This document shows positions 23,435-34,016 of a DNA stretch of 64,000 bases, one piece after another. Source of the stretch: Limnanthes douglasii subsp. nivea. Taxonomy: Eukaryota > Streptophyta > Magnoliopsida > Brassicales > Limnanthaceae. The stretch spans positions 155,435,195-155,499,194 of the forward strand of contig JAUPFV010000005.1 in the NCBI GenBank assembly GCA_036936605.1, read 5' to 3'. The position numbers and the translations under genes were made by a program. Below the pieces are notes generated by a model. That model did no database searches and was not told the DNA's origin. It saw only the letters and a list, made by a program, of their open reading frames with translations. Each line of letters begins with the position of its first letter. The first letter of the stretch is position 1.

Positions 23435-24862
23435 CAGTGGCGGATCTAGGAAACAAAATAAGCGAAGGCTAATTTTGTTTTATAAAATTCATTCTACACG
23501 ATTCCTTCGCCGTAAAATGGTTTCATTATCAATTATAATTATCATTTAAAAAATTGTTTCTCCCTCATTGTATACAACTACTTTAAGGTATTTCTAATAT
23601 ATCTTAATATAGTATTTATTACATATAAAAATAATATTTAACAATAAATCTTAATAATTTCTTAATATATTATTTCAAAAGATTTTTAAAAATAAAATAT
23701 AACAAAAGCAAATTTATTACATAAAATATATTTTTAAAGATAGATGAAACAAAATCAAATTTGTTATGTAAAACATATTTTTTTAAAATATATGGAAATA
23801 AAATCAATTTTTTTATATAAAAAATATATGGATATACGATTAAATTTGTATCAAAAATAATTTATAATACAAGTAAATTATTTTATTGAAATAAAATTAC
23901 AAAATATTTCAAAATATATTATTTAAAGAACATGTAGGTAAGCATATTCAAAAATAAAATTAATTATTTTGTAACAGCAAATCATAATATATTGCTAATT
24001 AAAAAATATTTTAAAAAGTATGAAAAAATAAAATTTAAATTGTTATTTTAGTAAATACAAATTTTCTAAGTGAAATAAATAAATAAATATACTCACTAAT
24101 ATGTAAGTTTTTTATATATTTAACTTTGAATATAAGTTATCAATGTTATTTATTTATTTAACATCCGTTCTTCATTTTTTTCTGGTTTAATTTATTTTAT
24201 TAAAATCTCTATCTTCTTTATTTTATCTATTTTGTTAAATTTATTTTTATTAAAATCTCTATCTTCTTTATTTTATCTATTTTGTTTAACTTATTTACTT
24301 AAAATCTTCATCTTCTTTATTTTATCTATTTGTTTAATTTATTTACTTAAAATCTCCATCTTCTTTAATTGATTTAATTACAACATCTCCTTATAAACCA
24401 TGATTCATTAACTTTTAAATCAAGTTAGTAATATAAAACAATAGAATATGACAAAGATAAAGAAAAAATCAATTTTGTGAGAAAATATTAAACCAAATAA
24501 AATCCAAACAAAACACTACAAAAAATAATAAAAAATAAGAACACTTAAAGAATGGGTTCCTATCTTGAAAAGACTGAGACGTAGATATGGACTACATCGT
24601 CGAATTTAGAAATATTTTAACTTAAAATTTTCCTTATGACCCGCTATTATTCAAGATTTTAATTTAGAATTTTTTTAAAAAATAGTCATTATTTTATATT
24701 TTTAAATTATTTTTTATTAAAAATTAATCATTATTTTAGAGTTTTAAATCATAACTTTCCTTAAAAACACATATTATCCTAAACTAAATTATATAAATTA
24801 ACTCATATTTTATAGTAAACGGGGGCCAACGCTCCTCCACACCCTATGTACGTCCGCCACTG
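23435..24862. mobile_element. hAT-like non-autonomous DNA element inside the copia RT
   Basis: Ends carry a short terminal inverted repeat: CAGTGGCGGATCTA on the left and, reversed, CAGTGGCGGACGTA on the right. The 8-bp flanks, CGTGTCAT (23427-23434) and TGTGTCAC (24863-24870), match at six of eight positions. An 8-bp TSD and CAG-starting TIR fit the hAT superfamily. It is 1428 bp, extremely AT-rich, with no transposase. Removing it joins RT sequence to the segment continuing with D-I-A-F-A-V-N-K-L-D. Confidence 0.8.
24190..24370 (+). repeat. ~49-bp tandem repeat in the hAT-like element
   Basis: Nearly four copies of a unit containing AAAATCTCTATCTTCTTTAT; unit starts at about 24202, 24252, 24301 and 24349. 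The period shrinks from 50 to 48 bp. Confidence 0.8.
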
Positions 24863-25152
24863 TGTGTCACTCTATCATAGTCTATTAGGATCATTCATCT
24901 ACCTCCTACACACATGTGTAGATATTGCATTTGCAGTAAATAAATTAGACCAATCTCATCATAATCCTACAAACATAAACCTACAAGCTGTAAAGTGAGT
25001 AATAAGGTAATTATCTGGAAGTATTTTGCTAGGTCTTCACATTAAGCCCATCATGATCTTCATCTTAGTGGGTTCACTAATGCATATTGGACTTCTTTCT
25101 CTGATGACTAACACTCTGTCAGAATGTATTATGTGTTATTTGGAGACACTTT
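24863..25152 (+). pseudogene. Copia RT end and RNase H start, part 2
   Basis: After the hAT-like element the copia reading continues: a V-D-I-A-F-A-V-N-K-L-D-Q segment near 24908, then F-T-N-A-Y-W, then Y-Y-V-L-F-G-D-T near 25128-25152. The last is the start of the copia RNase H block (G-D-T-L-V-S-W), cut off exactly where the LINE begins. Confidence 0.7.
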
Positions 25153-25599
25153 TTTTAAAGGTTAAGGTTAGTAATTATATTACTAAATTAAGAGTTTTAC
25201 ATCAAACAAGGCTCGAATTGAGAGCTTCACAGAAGAGAGAGGCCCAAAGCCTAAATAAGACAACTAATTTGAACAATTCCCAAATTAATGACTGAAACCC
25301 TAAATTGAAGACCCACCGACATAGGAAACATCCACCCATCACAGTTATCGAACCAGAGCCATCATCGAGTACAGTGACTACCAAGCAGCAAAGCATGAAG
25401 TCAACAAAAGCTTGTCGTTGGCTCGGTTCTCCATCAACAATAAATTACACTCATCTTCTTCGATATAACGAAAACACCGGAGTTGAAACAAGAACAGAAT
25501 CAGAAGCTAGCCATGATCAGTGTATCCAATTCCTAGGCTTTCAAGAGTTGTGATTGCCAGAAGAGGGATCAGAGCATTGAATCCTTTGAAGGTGTGGTC

Positions 25600-26121
25600 C
25601 TAACGAACGGTCACGACCCACTTTACGATCCAATTGACAACGTGGTTCTGATTTCTAGGAATATGACGGAGGGCCATCCAAGGGTGGATAAGACTTCGAC
25701 AAACAACAGTCGTAGATTCATGAAGAGGAGCAACAATGCCAGAAGCAAGAATGTTGATTAGGGTCAAACAATCAGACTCTACATCAACATTCTGCCAGTG
25801 GTTACGCTTGCAAAGGATGGGACCTCCAATTAGAGTTTTGCATTCAGCTTGGAAGGGGTTAATCTTGCCAAATAAGCAACCAATACCAATGACGATATCT
25901 CCATTCTCATCTCTGACCAGGATGCCACCAATGGACTCTCTAGAAGAGTTACAAGAACCATCAACGTTGATTTTGAGCCTGTCAAGATTAGGAGCCATCC
26001 ACTTCAGGTAAGTAGGCTTGCTCTTTCTGTTGTTAATGGTTCTACACCCCAACGCTGAACCTGCGTCAATGACATGAGACCAGTATTTAGTGAGCAGTGT
26101 GTTACCAAAATCTATTCCCAT
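25600..26121 (-). pseudogene. LINE ORF2 terminal RNase H
   Basis: A 173-codon frame. It shows K-I-N-V-D-G-S (first Asp), Q-A-E-C-K-T-L (second acidic residue kept, unlike the left LINE), V-E-S-D-C-L-T-L (third), and H-I-P-R-N-Q-N at the end, with the usual A-D replaced by V-N. It would remove RNA from the DNA hybrid. About 450 bp of 3' untranslated sequence follows to the A tail at 25153. Confidence 0.75.
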
Positions 26122-26578
26122 AATGATTCTGGTTATTCTATCAATAGCACTCTTGAAGTCATCATGAGTGTTATTGAATTTGAAATAGTTCCGATTATAC
26201 CAAATTGTCCAACAGATTATTTATGGGACAAGATGAGTAATGTGGAACTTGCTTTTAGAAAACCAGAACCAATAATGGAGAATACGATCGAGGGTCATGA
26301 ATCGCTTCAGAGGAATTTTGAACAGACACCCAAAATAGTTCCAAATGGACCAAGCGAAGTTGCAGTTGACGAAGAGGTGATTTTTCTCTTCACAACTGAA
26401 ACAGAACTGACATTTGGAGACAGTGATTATGTGCCTCTTGGAAAGAATGTTGTCAATGGGGATAAAGTTTTTAACAAACTTCCAGCATAAGAAAGAGAAT
26501 ATTTTAGGAATAAAATGGTTCCAATTTTTTTTTTACAGAAATTTGATTTGTTGTTTCTCTTTCTTATATTGTCCCAAA

Positions 26579-26990
26579 TTAACTTGGTATTAAAATTACT
26601 ATCATTGGACAGCTTTCAAACAATCTTGTCTTCCTGTTCAGGATTGAGTTTGAAACAATTAATATGTTTAACTTTTTCCTGAGGCAAAAGTTCAAGAGGG
26701 TGTGGTTGTCCCAGCCATTTTCTTTCCAAAAAGTCTTAACTTTAGCTGATATGAACCATTTATCAGAGCTATAGTTGTTGAGAAGAGGAGGCATATCATG
26801 CCACTCATCAAACCAGAAATCAATAGAACCATGGTCAAGAATCCATTTCAAATTTTTGTCAGCATCATCTTTAATTGAATGAAGTCCTTTCCAAACAATA
26901 TAGTCAGTAGATTTATAGTTTTTTAAGAGGGTGGGTGTCTGGGCTATAATGAAGTGCATAAGCTTAGCCTAAAGACAATTATTTATTCTA
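26579..26990 (-). pseudogene. LINE ORF2 region before zf-RVT
   Basis: The frame 26579-26959 contains W-K-G-L-H-S-I-K, then W-I-L-D-H-G-S-I-D-F-W-F-D-E-W. This matches the W-x-x-G-x-G-x-x-x-x-F-W-x-D-x-W block of plant LINE ORF2 between RT and the zinc knuckle. The knuckle itself lies in broken sequence at about 26330-26480. Confidence 0.65.
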
Positions 26991-27202
26991 AATAAGAACC
27001 AAAGATTTTGAGAGAAAGTGTGTTACATATCAATTAGTCTTTTGATATTCAATCCACCTTCTTCAAAAGGCTTGCACAACTGGTTCCAGGAGGTCCAGTG
27101 AATAGATTTATCATTAAAATTAGACCTCCAAAGAAATTTATTGAAGCAAAGCTTAATTTTGTTGATAATAGAAATAGGGATGGCACTGTTGTGCATCTAG
27201 TA

Positions 27203-28740
27203 TTAAATAATGGGGTGTAAAACATTGGTGATAAGAGACATTCTGCCCCCAAATGACAGATGTTTCATATCCCATTCATAAATCTTGTTATGAATTTTTT
27301 CAATTAAAGGTAAGTAATTATTCCCCTTGTTGTTTGCAGAGATTGTGGTGCCAAGATAGGTAAAAACAGCAATGTCCACATTGAACCCAGTAACCATGTT
27401 CAGTCTAGCAGTGCAAGATTGAGAAGATTTTGCAGAGGTAATTATTTTAGTTTTTTCTTTGTTAATAACTTGTCCAAAGGCTGATTGATATTGATCAAGC
27501 AGGCAACTCAGCTTGTCAATGGTGGAGGAAAGGCTGTTGGTGAAGATGATTATGTCATCTGCAAATGCCAAATTAGGTAAGATATATACTGATTTCACAT
27601 GAAATTTCATACTGTTATTATCTTTAAAAAGATTAAATAGACCTCTAATGAGAACTTCCTCGGCAAGAATGAAAAGGCTGGGAGATAGCGAGTCTCTCTG
27701 TCTTAAACCATTCTTCCGAGGGAAGTAACCCACACTGGTACTATTTATGAGATTAAATATCATGACATTAGAAATCATGTTTCTAATAAGGGAAACTAAC
27801 TCTTTAGAAAAACCAAAACAAGTCAAAATAAAAGGATAAAGGCATGAGATATTCTGTCAAATGCCTTTGACATATCGAGTTGCACCATAATGTTCCCTTT
27901 GTTAGGATTTTTGTTAGTGTTATGAATCATTTCTTTAGCTATAAGGATATTTTCGTGAATGAGTCTATTTTTAACAAAAGCACCCTAATTGTTAGATATA
28001 ATATTAGGAAAACAATCAGCAATTCTGTTATTGATTAAACTAGAAAGCAGCCTGTTGAAAATAGTGCACAGGCTAATGGGTCTATAGTTATTCCAACTAA
28101 TAGGATTAGGGCCTTTAGGAATAAGGCAAATCCCAGTGGCAAACACATTATTGAGGATACTGCAGCCCTTAAGATAGGCATTGAGAGCATTGCAATGTTC
28201 TAGATTCATAATCTCCCAACAAGTTTTAAGAAAAAAAGAATTGAACCCATCAGTGCCTGCAACACTATCATTCTTCATAGAGCTGACAATAGTCCATACC
28301 TCTTCCTTTGTTGTAGGCTTGAGCATAGTATAGTTATCAATTTCTATAATTAGCTTAGGAATGTTGCCAAAGAGAGGATCCTGCATTTTCATATTTAAAT
28401 CATCATTGCTAATGTAGGAATCAGTAGATAAAACCTTTTTAAAATAGGTTTCAGCAGACTTAGCTATTTCATTATGACTTTGGAGCCAAACACCATTCTC
28501 TTTTATCCCATTAATTAATTTTTTCTTCCTCTTCTTGGATACATAACTATGGTACAACTTAGTGTTACCATCACTATCATTAAGCCAAATGTTAAAATAC
28601 TTTTTTCTCCAGTAGCTCTCTTCATTCTTAAGAGCCTGAATACTTAAGAGCCTGAATAAGAGAGCTGTTAACTTTAGATAGGTTAGCCTTAGACATCCTG
28701 TTATTTTCAATTTGGTGAATGATATCCTTGCTGTTAACAT
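27203..28740 (-). pseudogene. LINE ORF2 reverse transcriptase
   Basis: Two long frames, 27985-28740 and 27203-27826, form one RT. In order: N-D-S-D-G-N-T-K-L-Y-H, A-G-T-D-G-F-N, Y-R-P-I-S-L-C-T-I-F-N-R, then between the frames Q-L-D-M-S-K-A-F-D, then R-Q-R-D-S-L-S-P-S-L-F-I-L and the catalytic F-A-D-D-I-I-I-F, and T-Y-L-G-T-T-I-S. Both Asp residues of the FADD box remain. A frame change around 27830-27985 separates the halves. Confidence 0.8.
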
Positions 28741-28889
28741 CTTCAGTGGCAGCTTTTACTTTGTTGAAGATATTTCCAAACTGATTAATGTCCCATTCTT
28801 TAAGAAAATTTTTAAGTTTCTTAAGCTTGAACCAGAAGACATTGTTGATGTCACATTTACAGTATAGATTTTAATTCTGCTTAACTAAA

Positions 28890-29630
28890 CTCAGGAAGTT
28901 AGAGTCATTATCCCAAGCATTAATAAATTTGAAGTTGCATTTGTTATAATTAGAAGTATTACTAGGATTATTAGAGAGAGATATGAGCAAAAGAGCATAG
29001 TCTGACCATGTGAAAAACCTGAATACAATGCATTGAAGAGATCATGTTGTTGTTGATTAAGGCCCTGTCTAATCTTTTCCAGCATTTGTTGTTGCTCCAG
29101 GTATATCTAGATCCCACATAACTAGTGTCCTCAAGGCAACATAGTTTAGTGGCTTCATTGAAGTCATCAGAGCTAATATCATCGAAGGTGGAGCATCCAA
29201 GCTGGTCTTCAGAGCTAGTGATAGCATTGAAGTCACCAACAACCATCTAAGGCAGAGCATCACTAGCAATAGACAACATCTGGCTCCAGAGATCTTTGCG
29301 AATGGATCTTTGGTTCTTAGCATAAACTGAGGTAAAGTTAAAAGTAAAATTAATAAAATTGACCTCCATATGAAGGAACTGGTTATGATCAACATTAGCA
29401 ATGATGTTAATGTCCTCAGACCAGAAAACTCACACTTTGTTGGAGCAGGTAGCCACAAATTTACACAAACCAAATCTTTTAGCAACATTTTTAATCTTGT
29501 CAAGCCTAGCCATAGGCTCTGGAATAGCAATCACCTTAATCTTTTCAGTTTGAATCATAGATATAAGCCTTGACAAGGTTGGATTGTTGTTGACACCGCA
29601 GGCATTCCAGCTAACAATATTTATCATTAT
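28890..29630 (-). pseudogene. LINE ORF2 endonuclease
   Basis: From about 29627 the minus strand reads N-I-V-S-W-N-A-C-G-V (the start of an AP-type endonuclease), then V-I-A-I-P-E-P. After a frame change near 29440 it continues with V-V-G-D-F-N-A-I (29246) and Y-V-G-S-R-Y-T-W-S-N-N, K-R-L-D-R-A-L-I-N. These motifs correspond to the E, D-x-N and T-W/D-R blocks of LINE endonucleases. Frameshifts and stops inactivate it. Confidence 0.7.
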
Positions 29631-30218
29631 CAGATAAAGATTTGTTATAGTTCCTCTCTCTTTTAAGCAGAGAGTTGATAGACAGTCTTTTGACACTTTT
29701 GTTTATGTATGCAGATTTGATCTTACGACGGATAATGGTATTGAAGTCATGGCCAGGGGAGGTGATACACGGTGACAAATTACAGCTGCCAATATTATCA
29801 CGTTGAGGAGATGGAGAGGATTCAACAATCTGATTTTCAAAGTTATTTTGATAATCATGGTCCAATCTTTGAAGAGCCTCAATTCTTTCAGGCTCATTTT
29901 TTGAAGAGTTTTCTTCATCTTCAAGACTAGGCACCAATTTAATCTTCCGTTTGTACACTTTACTGAATGTTTGTAACTGAGTTATTTTTTGTATATGTAA
30001 ATTTGTGGAGCTTCCTTGAATAGGATCAGTTGTAATAATAACATCATCTTTTTTCACAATGTCATTACATCTTTCTTTATCTTTGTCTTTTGAGTCTGTC
30101 TTTCTACATTTATCAAAGTTGTGGCGTAAATGATAGCAGCGGTAGCAGTAATTAGGAACATTCCTATAACTAACACCAATCCAGCACCCGTCATTCTCTC
30201 TGAAACCAAATCACATTC
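29611..30218 (-). pseudogene. LINE ORF1 C-terminal part with zinc knuckle
   Basis: The minus strand near 30100-30180 reads a CCHC knuckle, C-Y-R-C-Y-H-L-R-H-N-F-D-K-C, preceded by V-P-N-Y. This is the form seen in plant LINE ORF1 proteins with a DUF4283 domain. A 148-codon frame (29611-30057), rich in Ser, Asn and basic residues, continues to the end of ORF1 just before the endonuclease. The protein would coat element RNA. The N-terminal domain is missing because of the truncation. Confidence 0.65.
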
Positions 30219-30530
30219 TTTGGAGACACTTTGGTGTCATGGATATTGAAGAACCGAATGAGATGGCAATGTCAAGCATTAAATATAAATATCATGCCCT
30301 TACCCTTACCAACCTATCTGCAGAAATCATCTTGCTTTAAAATTATTAACTGAAGTTGGTTTTTGATAACACGCTCTCCAATGATTTAGTGTGATAATTT
30401 AGGAACTAACTCTCTAGCTTTAAATCCAGTGTTTCATGCCAAAACGAAACCTATCGAGTTGGACAATATCGAGTTAAACGTTCATTTTGTGAAAGATTAG
30501 GTGATTCAAGACACCTTTAGCATCCAGTAC
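30219..30530 (+). pseudogene. Copia RNase H, part 3 (after the LINE)
   Basis: Directly after the LINE the plus strand reads G-D-T-L-V-S-W-like sequence again, then K-P-N-E-M-A-M-S-S-I-K-Y-K-Y-H-A-L, matching the K-K-Q-x-x-V-A-R-S-S-x-E-A-E-Y-R-A-L block of copia RNase H. L-A-L-N-P-V-F-H-A-K-T-K near 30418 and V-H-F-V-K-D near 30482 complete the domain. This shows the sequence on both sides of the LINE was once one gene. Confidence 0.8.
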
Positions 30531-30667
30531 ACCTTTAGCATCCAGTATGCCCTTCTCGTAATTAGCTAACTAATTTACGTACTAAACCATTTGCATAGAG
30601 TTAATTTCACTTTTTCAAAAACAAAATTTGACTGATTTAATCGCCTTTTCTTTTAATGGAGGAAGAG

Positions 30668-30805
30668 ATAAATCAAACTCAAGTGAAAGGTTCCATGAGC
30701 GAGAGGCAATACCGGCTTCTTCCGTGGCTAAGGTTAATTAGCAAGGAAAGAAAAAGAGGTTGGATGTGATTCCGAAACTAATTGTACTTCGTTCTTAATT
30801 AATTA

Positions 30806-30882
<77 letters not shown>

Positions 30883-31202
30883 CAGGTTATGAATTGTAAA
30901 AGGTTTTGGTTCAGAAAATGTTAACCGTTGTGGTTAAATTTGGATTTAACCGGTCCAAAAAATGAGACGTTTTTGAATCCTTCTCCTCCGCCGGATCAAA
31001 CTTCGGGACAAAAGGATAATTTTGGTAAGCTTTTTGCATTTTGAGCCACTATTGTAAAATCTCATCTAGCCCTCTAGCAAATCTCCTTACATTCTTGGAA
31101 ATAGAATGGGTGCGATATCCCTTTCTTCCTTGTTAAATACCTTGTAAAAGGTGAACATAGATTTATTTTATACAAGTTATAATAAATTTATGAAAATGCT
31201 AT
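30668..31202 (+). repeat. 3' LTR of the split copia element (approximate)
   Basis: Preceded by a purine run GGAGGAAGAGA (30658-30668) acting as polypurine tract. Start and end blocks match the 5' LTR; the middle differs strongly and contains a (TA)n run at about 30809-30875. The right end abuts the GST locus. Confidence 0.55.
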
Positions 31203-31452
31203 TAAAAGCAAAATATATCTTCTGTGTATTTTTTTAAACTAGGTATTGCGTCAGATATATTCATAGTTGTATGTTTTAATTCAACAAAATAAGTATATAG
31301 ATGTGCTATTATCAGATATTGTGTATAAAATCGGATTTCACATCTGGATATGTTCATTTATGCCTTTACGGTGAGATATTCTACTAATTGTCTTAGAGAC
31401 AAAACAACAGCAGATCCACAAACAAAACAAAACAAATTAATTTGTCATAACT

Positions 31453-31458
31453 TTTATT
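31453..31458 (-). terminator. Candidate polyadenylation signal of the GST gene
   Basis: AATAAA on the minus strand, about 85 nt after the GST stop codon. The surrounding sequence is conserved in the duplicated locus. Confidence 0.5.
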
Positions 31459-31539
31459 CTTCAACTGAATGCCAAAACTTCAAAGTAGAAAAAAATAATA
31501 CGAGAAACAATTCATTTAGTTCAAGTTTCATAAAATCAC

Positions 31540-32371
31540 TTAAGGAGGAGAAGCTTTCGCGTGGGCTCGAAGCACCTCGACAAACTCCACAAGCTTCGCA
31601 GGCTCTGGCAAAAGGCTTTTGACAGCATCAACAGACGAAAAATGATTTGCCCATTTTGCCAAACCATTAGTCTTGGCTTCATCGATCAGCGTTTGCCCGA
31701 TCAGTATCTCGGTGGCCTTTATCCAACTCAAGTAGCAACCAAATGCAATGTCAAGGTAACCAATTTGATCACCACCGAAAAAGACTTTGCCTTTGCTTAT
31801 GTTGCCAAAAGCTTCTTCTAATAGAGATAAACCTTCTTGTAATTCATGCTTTGCCTCTTCTTGACCCATTATTGCTCCTCTCATTGACGGGAACCACTAA
31901 AAGTAATACATTATTATAAAGTTTAGTTCTTAAGATACAAACAAAAATGAGATTTCAGTACACTTAGATAATTTAAAACGAACCAACTATGTAATATGAA
32001 ATGTATTATATCAAAATATGGCAAGAAAAAATTTAATAACTTTTAGTCACCTTATCATCGAGATAAGCAGCCCAAAACCGAGCTAATGCGCGATCATACG
32101 GATCAGATGGAAGAATGGAAGGACCGGAAGACCAGAGGTCATCGATGTACTCCACGATCACAAGTGATTCACAGAGTGGCTTATCACCATGAATAAGAAC
32201 AGGGACTTTCTTATGAATCGGGTTTGATTTCAAAAGAAGCTCGCTTTTGTTGGTATAAGAATCTTCAAGAAACTCGTACTCGATGGATTTGAGGTTTAGG
32301 GCTATTCCTGCTCTCACTACATATGGACTTCTCCAGAAACCCAACAGCTTCACGTCACCACTGTTAGCCAT
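31540..32371 (-). CDS. GSTU: Tau-class glutathione S-transferase (two exons)
   Basis: Exon 1 is 32371-32051, the intron 32050-31897 (154 bp, GT-AG), exon 2 31896-31540; 225 residues, the usual length for plant tau GSTs. GSTs conjugate glutathione to electrophiles in the cytosol, for detoxification and stress response. Residues 7-80 form the thioredoxin-like domain: [10 protein letters not shown] with the catalytic Ser15, K-K-V-P-V with the cis-Pro, and [11 protein letters not shown] of the glutathione site. The rest is the helical domain. The intron falls after D-D-K, the conserved tau-class position. The start at 32371 was chosen because it begins the family's normal N-terminus; the frame is open further upstream. 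A TATA box lies 48 bp upstream. A dead copy lies at 53720-55070. Confidence 0.92.
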
Positions 32372-32418
32372 CGCAGCAAAAGTTCTAAGTGTTTCATTTA
32401 GGGTCGCGGTTGTCTCAA

Positions 32419-32426
32419 TATTTATA
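32419..32426 (-). promoter_or_regulatory. Candidate TATA box of the GST gene
   Basis: The minus strand reads CCTATAAATATTGAGACA; the TATAAATA core lies about 48 bp before the GST start codon, leaving room for a short leader. The dead copy keeps a similar TTTATAAA near 55114. Confidence 0.6.
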
Positions 32427-32444
32427 GGAAAAAATGATAACACG

Positions 32445-33282
32445 CTATTGTTGTGTACTGGAATTCGTATAATATCATGCTTAATTTAGCACGATTCGAA
32501 TCGTTTTAACAATTAATAAATATTAAATTGATTAATTGTATGGTTTATCCATACGGCCCACGTCAACGATATCAGGATAGAGCTCAAATTATGAGACCAA
32601 TGGTCAAAATATAGCCGAAAATGTATATATAATGGTCAAACCCCATCATATGTTTTTATTCTCTCATTTATATACCTTTTTTAGTTTTGGTAAACTATTA
32701 GAAGTATCTCATTTTCGTATCATATTTAATCTTTATGAATTTTTAATGCCCTTGACAATTTAATATTCAAACTTAAATTTTAGGTTTGTAAACGTTGATA
32801 GTTTTATAATCCTTTTTATTTTTAATTATTTTGGGTGATATTTGTTGTTCTATTGCTTTCACTTGAATCGGTCTGAATTAACAAAATTTTGATATTGACT
32901 AAAAAACCCGGCAATAAAATATTTTTTTTAAAATTATTTTCTACAAATGTTGATATGATTCTAAATCTAAAATATTTTTATAAATAAATAAATAAATGAA
33001 TAAATAAATAAATGAATAGAGAAAAAGAACGGCGGATTTCTATGAACATGTTACACTACGTCAGCAGGTTCATTGCTACAGTTCACACCGAAATTATAGG
33101 AGATTATGTGTTTTTTAAAGAAATAATTTTATATTATAGGAGATAATGTATTTTTTAAGGAAATAAATCACTAATTCTTTGTATTTTGTAGTTACGGTAA
33201 GTTGTTCTCTTTCATTTATTTTTGTTTCTCGTTAGTTTTTTATTTTTAAATTTTTTGCATGTTTTGTCTTTTTAGACATACA
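32445..33282. other. AT-rich stretch upstream of the GST gene
   Basis: Contains the GST promoter region and no further gene. A ~41-bp unit is duplicated at about 33092-33168 (ATTATAGGAGATTATGT / ATTATAGGAGATAATGT). A short AATAAATA array lies near 32980-33015. Confidence 0.5.
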
Positions 33283-33604
33283 ATTGTTTATGAGCTGTCA
33301 CGTGGCAGATCAAACAAATATATTTTTCGTCTCACATTTGCTTTCCCAATAATATCCACCCTTTAAATTGGAATATTATTGGAAAAATATTAAGGATGCA
33401 TCATTGACAAAGATTCGTGGACCAAATGTGAGATGAAAAATCTATTGTTTGAGTTGCCACATGGCAGTTCAAACAATATATTTTTCGTCTCACTTTTGGT
33501 TTCCCAATAATATCCACCCTTTAAATTTGAATATGATTGGAAAAATATTAAGAATGTATTGTTGACAAAGATTCGTGAACCAAATGTGAGATGAAGAATC
33601 TATT
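33283..33604. repeat. Tandem MITE-like repeat with shared terminal inverted repeats
   Basis: Two ~160-bp units follow each other. Each unit starts with a GAGCTGTCACGTGGCAG-like block plus ATATTTTTCGTCTCAC and ends with the inverted GTGAGATGAAAAAT plus a GCCACATGGCAG-like block, so neighbouring units share a terminal repeat. Both contain ATAATATCCACCCTTTAAAT. The second unit is interrupted by the copia insertion at 33605, and its end resumes at 38242-38275. Confidence 0.75.
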
Positions 33605-33930
33605 TGTTATTATATTACTATGCAATTATCACAAAATGACTCAAGCACAGAACATATGCGAAGGAAAAACTTAAATTAACACAGGGTTTATCGTGGTTCG
33701 ACAATTGTCTACGTCCACGGATGCCGCTATAGAAAAGAGTTTCACTATGGTAGAAAAGGTACAGATTTCAGATTGTGTTTTGTGTAGCCCTAGTAGTCTA
33801 TTTATATGGACTTAATAGACTTACTAGATAGTGGGCTTAATGAGCTTATGTACTCTTTTAGGAAAATGACACAAAACTGTACCGTCGAACACGGTACACT
33901 TTCAAGGCACTACTCGACTCATTCATAACA
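33605..33930 (-). repeat. 3' LTR of the 33605-38236 copia element
   Basis: Ends TGTTAT... / ...ATAACA as seen on the plus strand. It lacks a ~24-bp segment (ATCGATTGTATCACAGCTTG region) present in the other LTR. Confidence 0.9.
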
Positions 33931-33943
33931 AATCTTCCCCTTG
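33931..33943 (-). other. Polypurine tract of the copia element
   Basis: The minus strand reads CAAGGGGAAGATT immediately before the 3' LTR, as expected for second-strand priming. Confidence 0.7.
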
Positions 33944-34016
33944 AGGCACATATCATTTCTTCACTATCAACAAATAAACTTCTCTTCTTCTGACTCACCA
34001 AATGCCCCTAAGGCAT

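Larger units (their letters stand above)
25153..30218 (-). mobile_element. 5'-truncated LINE inserted in the copia RNase H
   Basis: A 14-bp direct repeat TTTGGAGACACTTT flanks it (25139-25152 and 30219-30232), and the copia coding sequence continues across the join. On the minus strand it contains the end of ORF1 with a zinc knuckle, endonuclease, RT, zf-RVT region and RNase H, ending in a short A run (T run at 25150-25156). Stops and frameshifts are fewer than in the 652-5400 LINE. The 5' end lies within ORF1, typical of incomplete LINE reverse transcription. Confidence 0.85.
19434..31202 (+). mobile_element. Old Ty1/copia element split by a hAT-like element and a LINE
   Basis: Left LTR-like sequence (19434-19926), tRNA-iMet primer site (19948), gag, protease/integrase, RT (broken at 23434 by a hAT-like insert and resumed at 24863), RNase H (broken at 25152 by a LINE and resumed at 30219), a polypurine tract (30658-30668) and a right LTR-like sequence (30668-31202). 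The two LTRs agree at their first ~50 and last ~125 bp but are very diverged between. All coding parts contain stops and frameshifts. LTR ends lack clear TG/CA, so the outer boundaries are approximate. Confidence 0.7.

Noticed and set aside
30219..30440. Extension of LINE ORF1 beyond 30218 on the minus strand
   Set aside because: The minus strand reads plausibly, but the plus strand here is clearly copia RNase H, and the 14-bp duplication fixes the LINE end at 30218.
30800..30880. Regulatory meaning of the long (TA)n run
   Set aside because: A simple dinucleotide microsatellite inside an LTR; nothing beyond slippage is supported.
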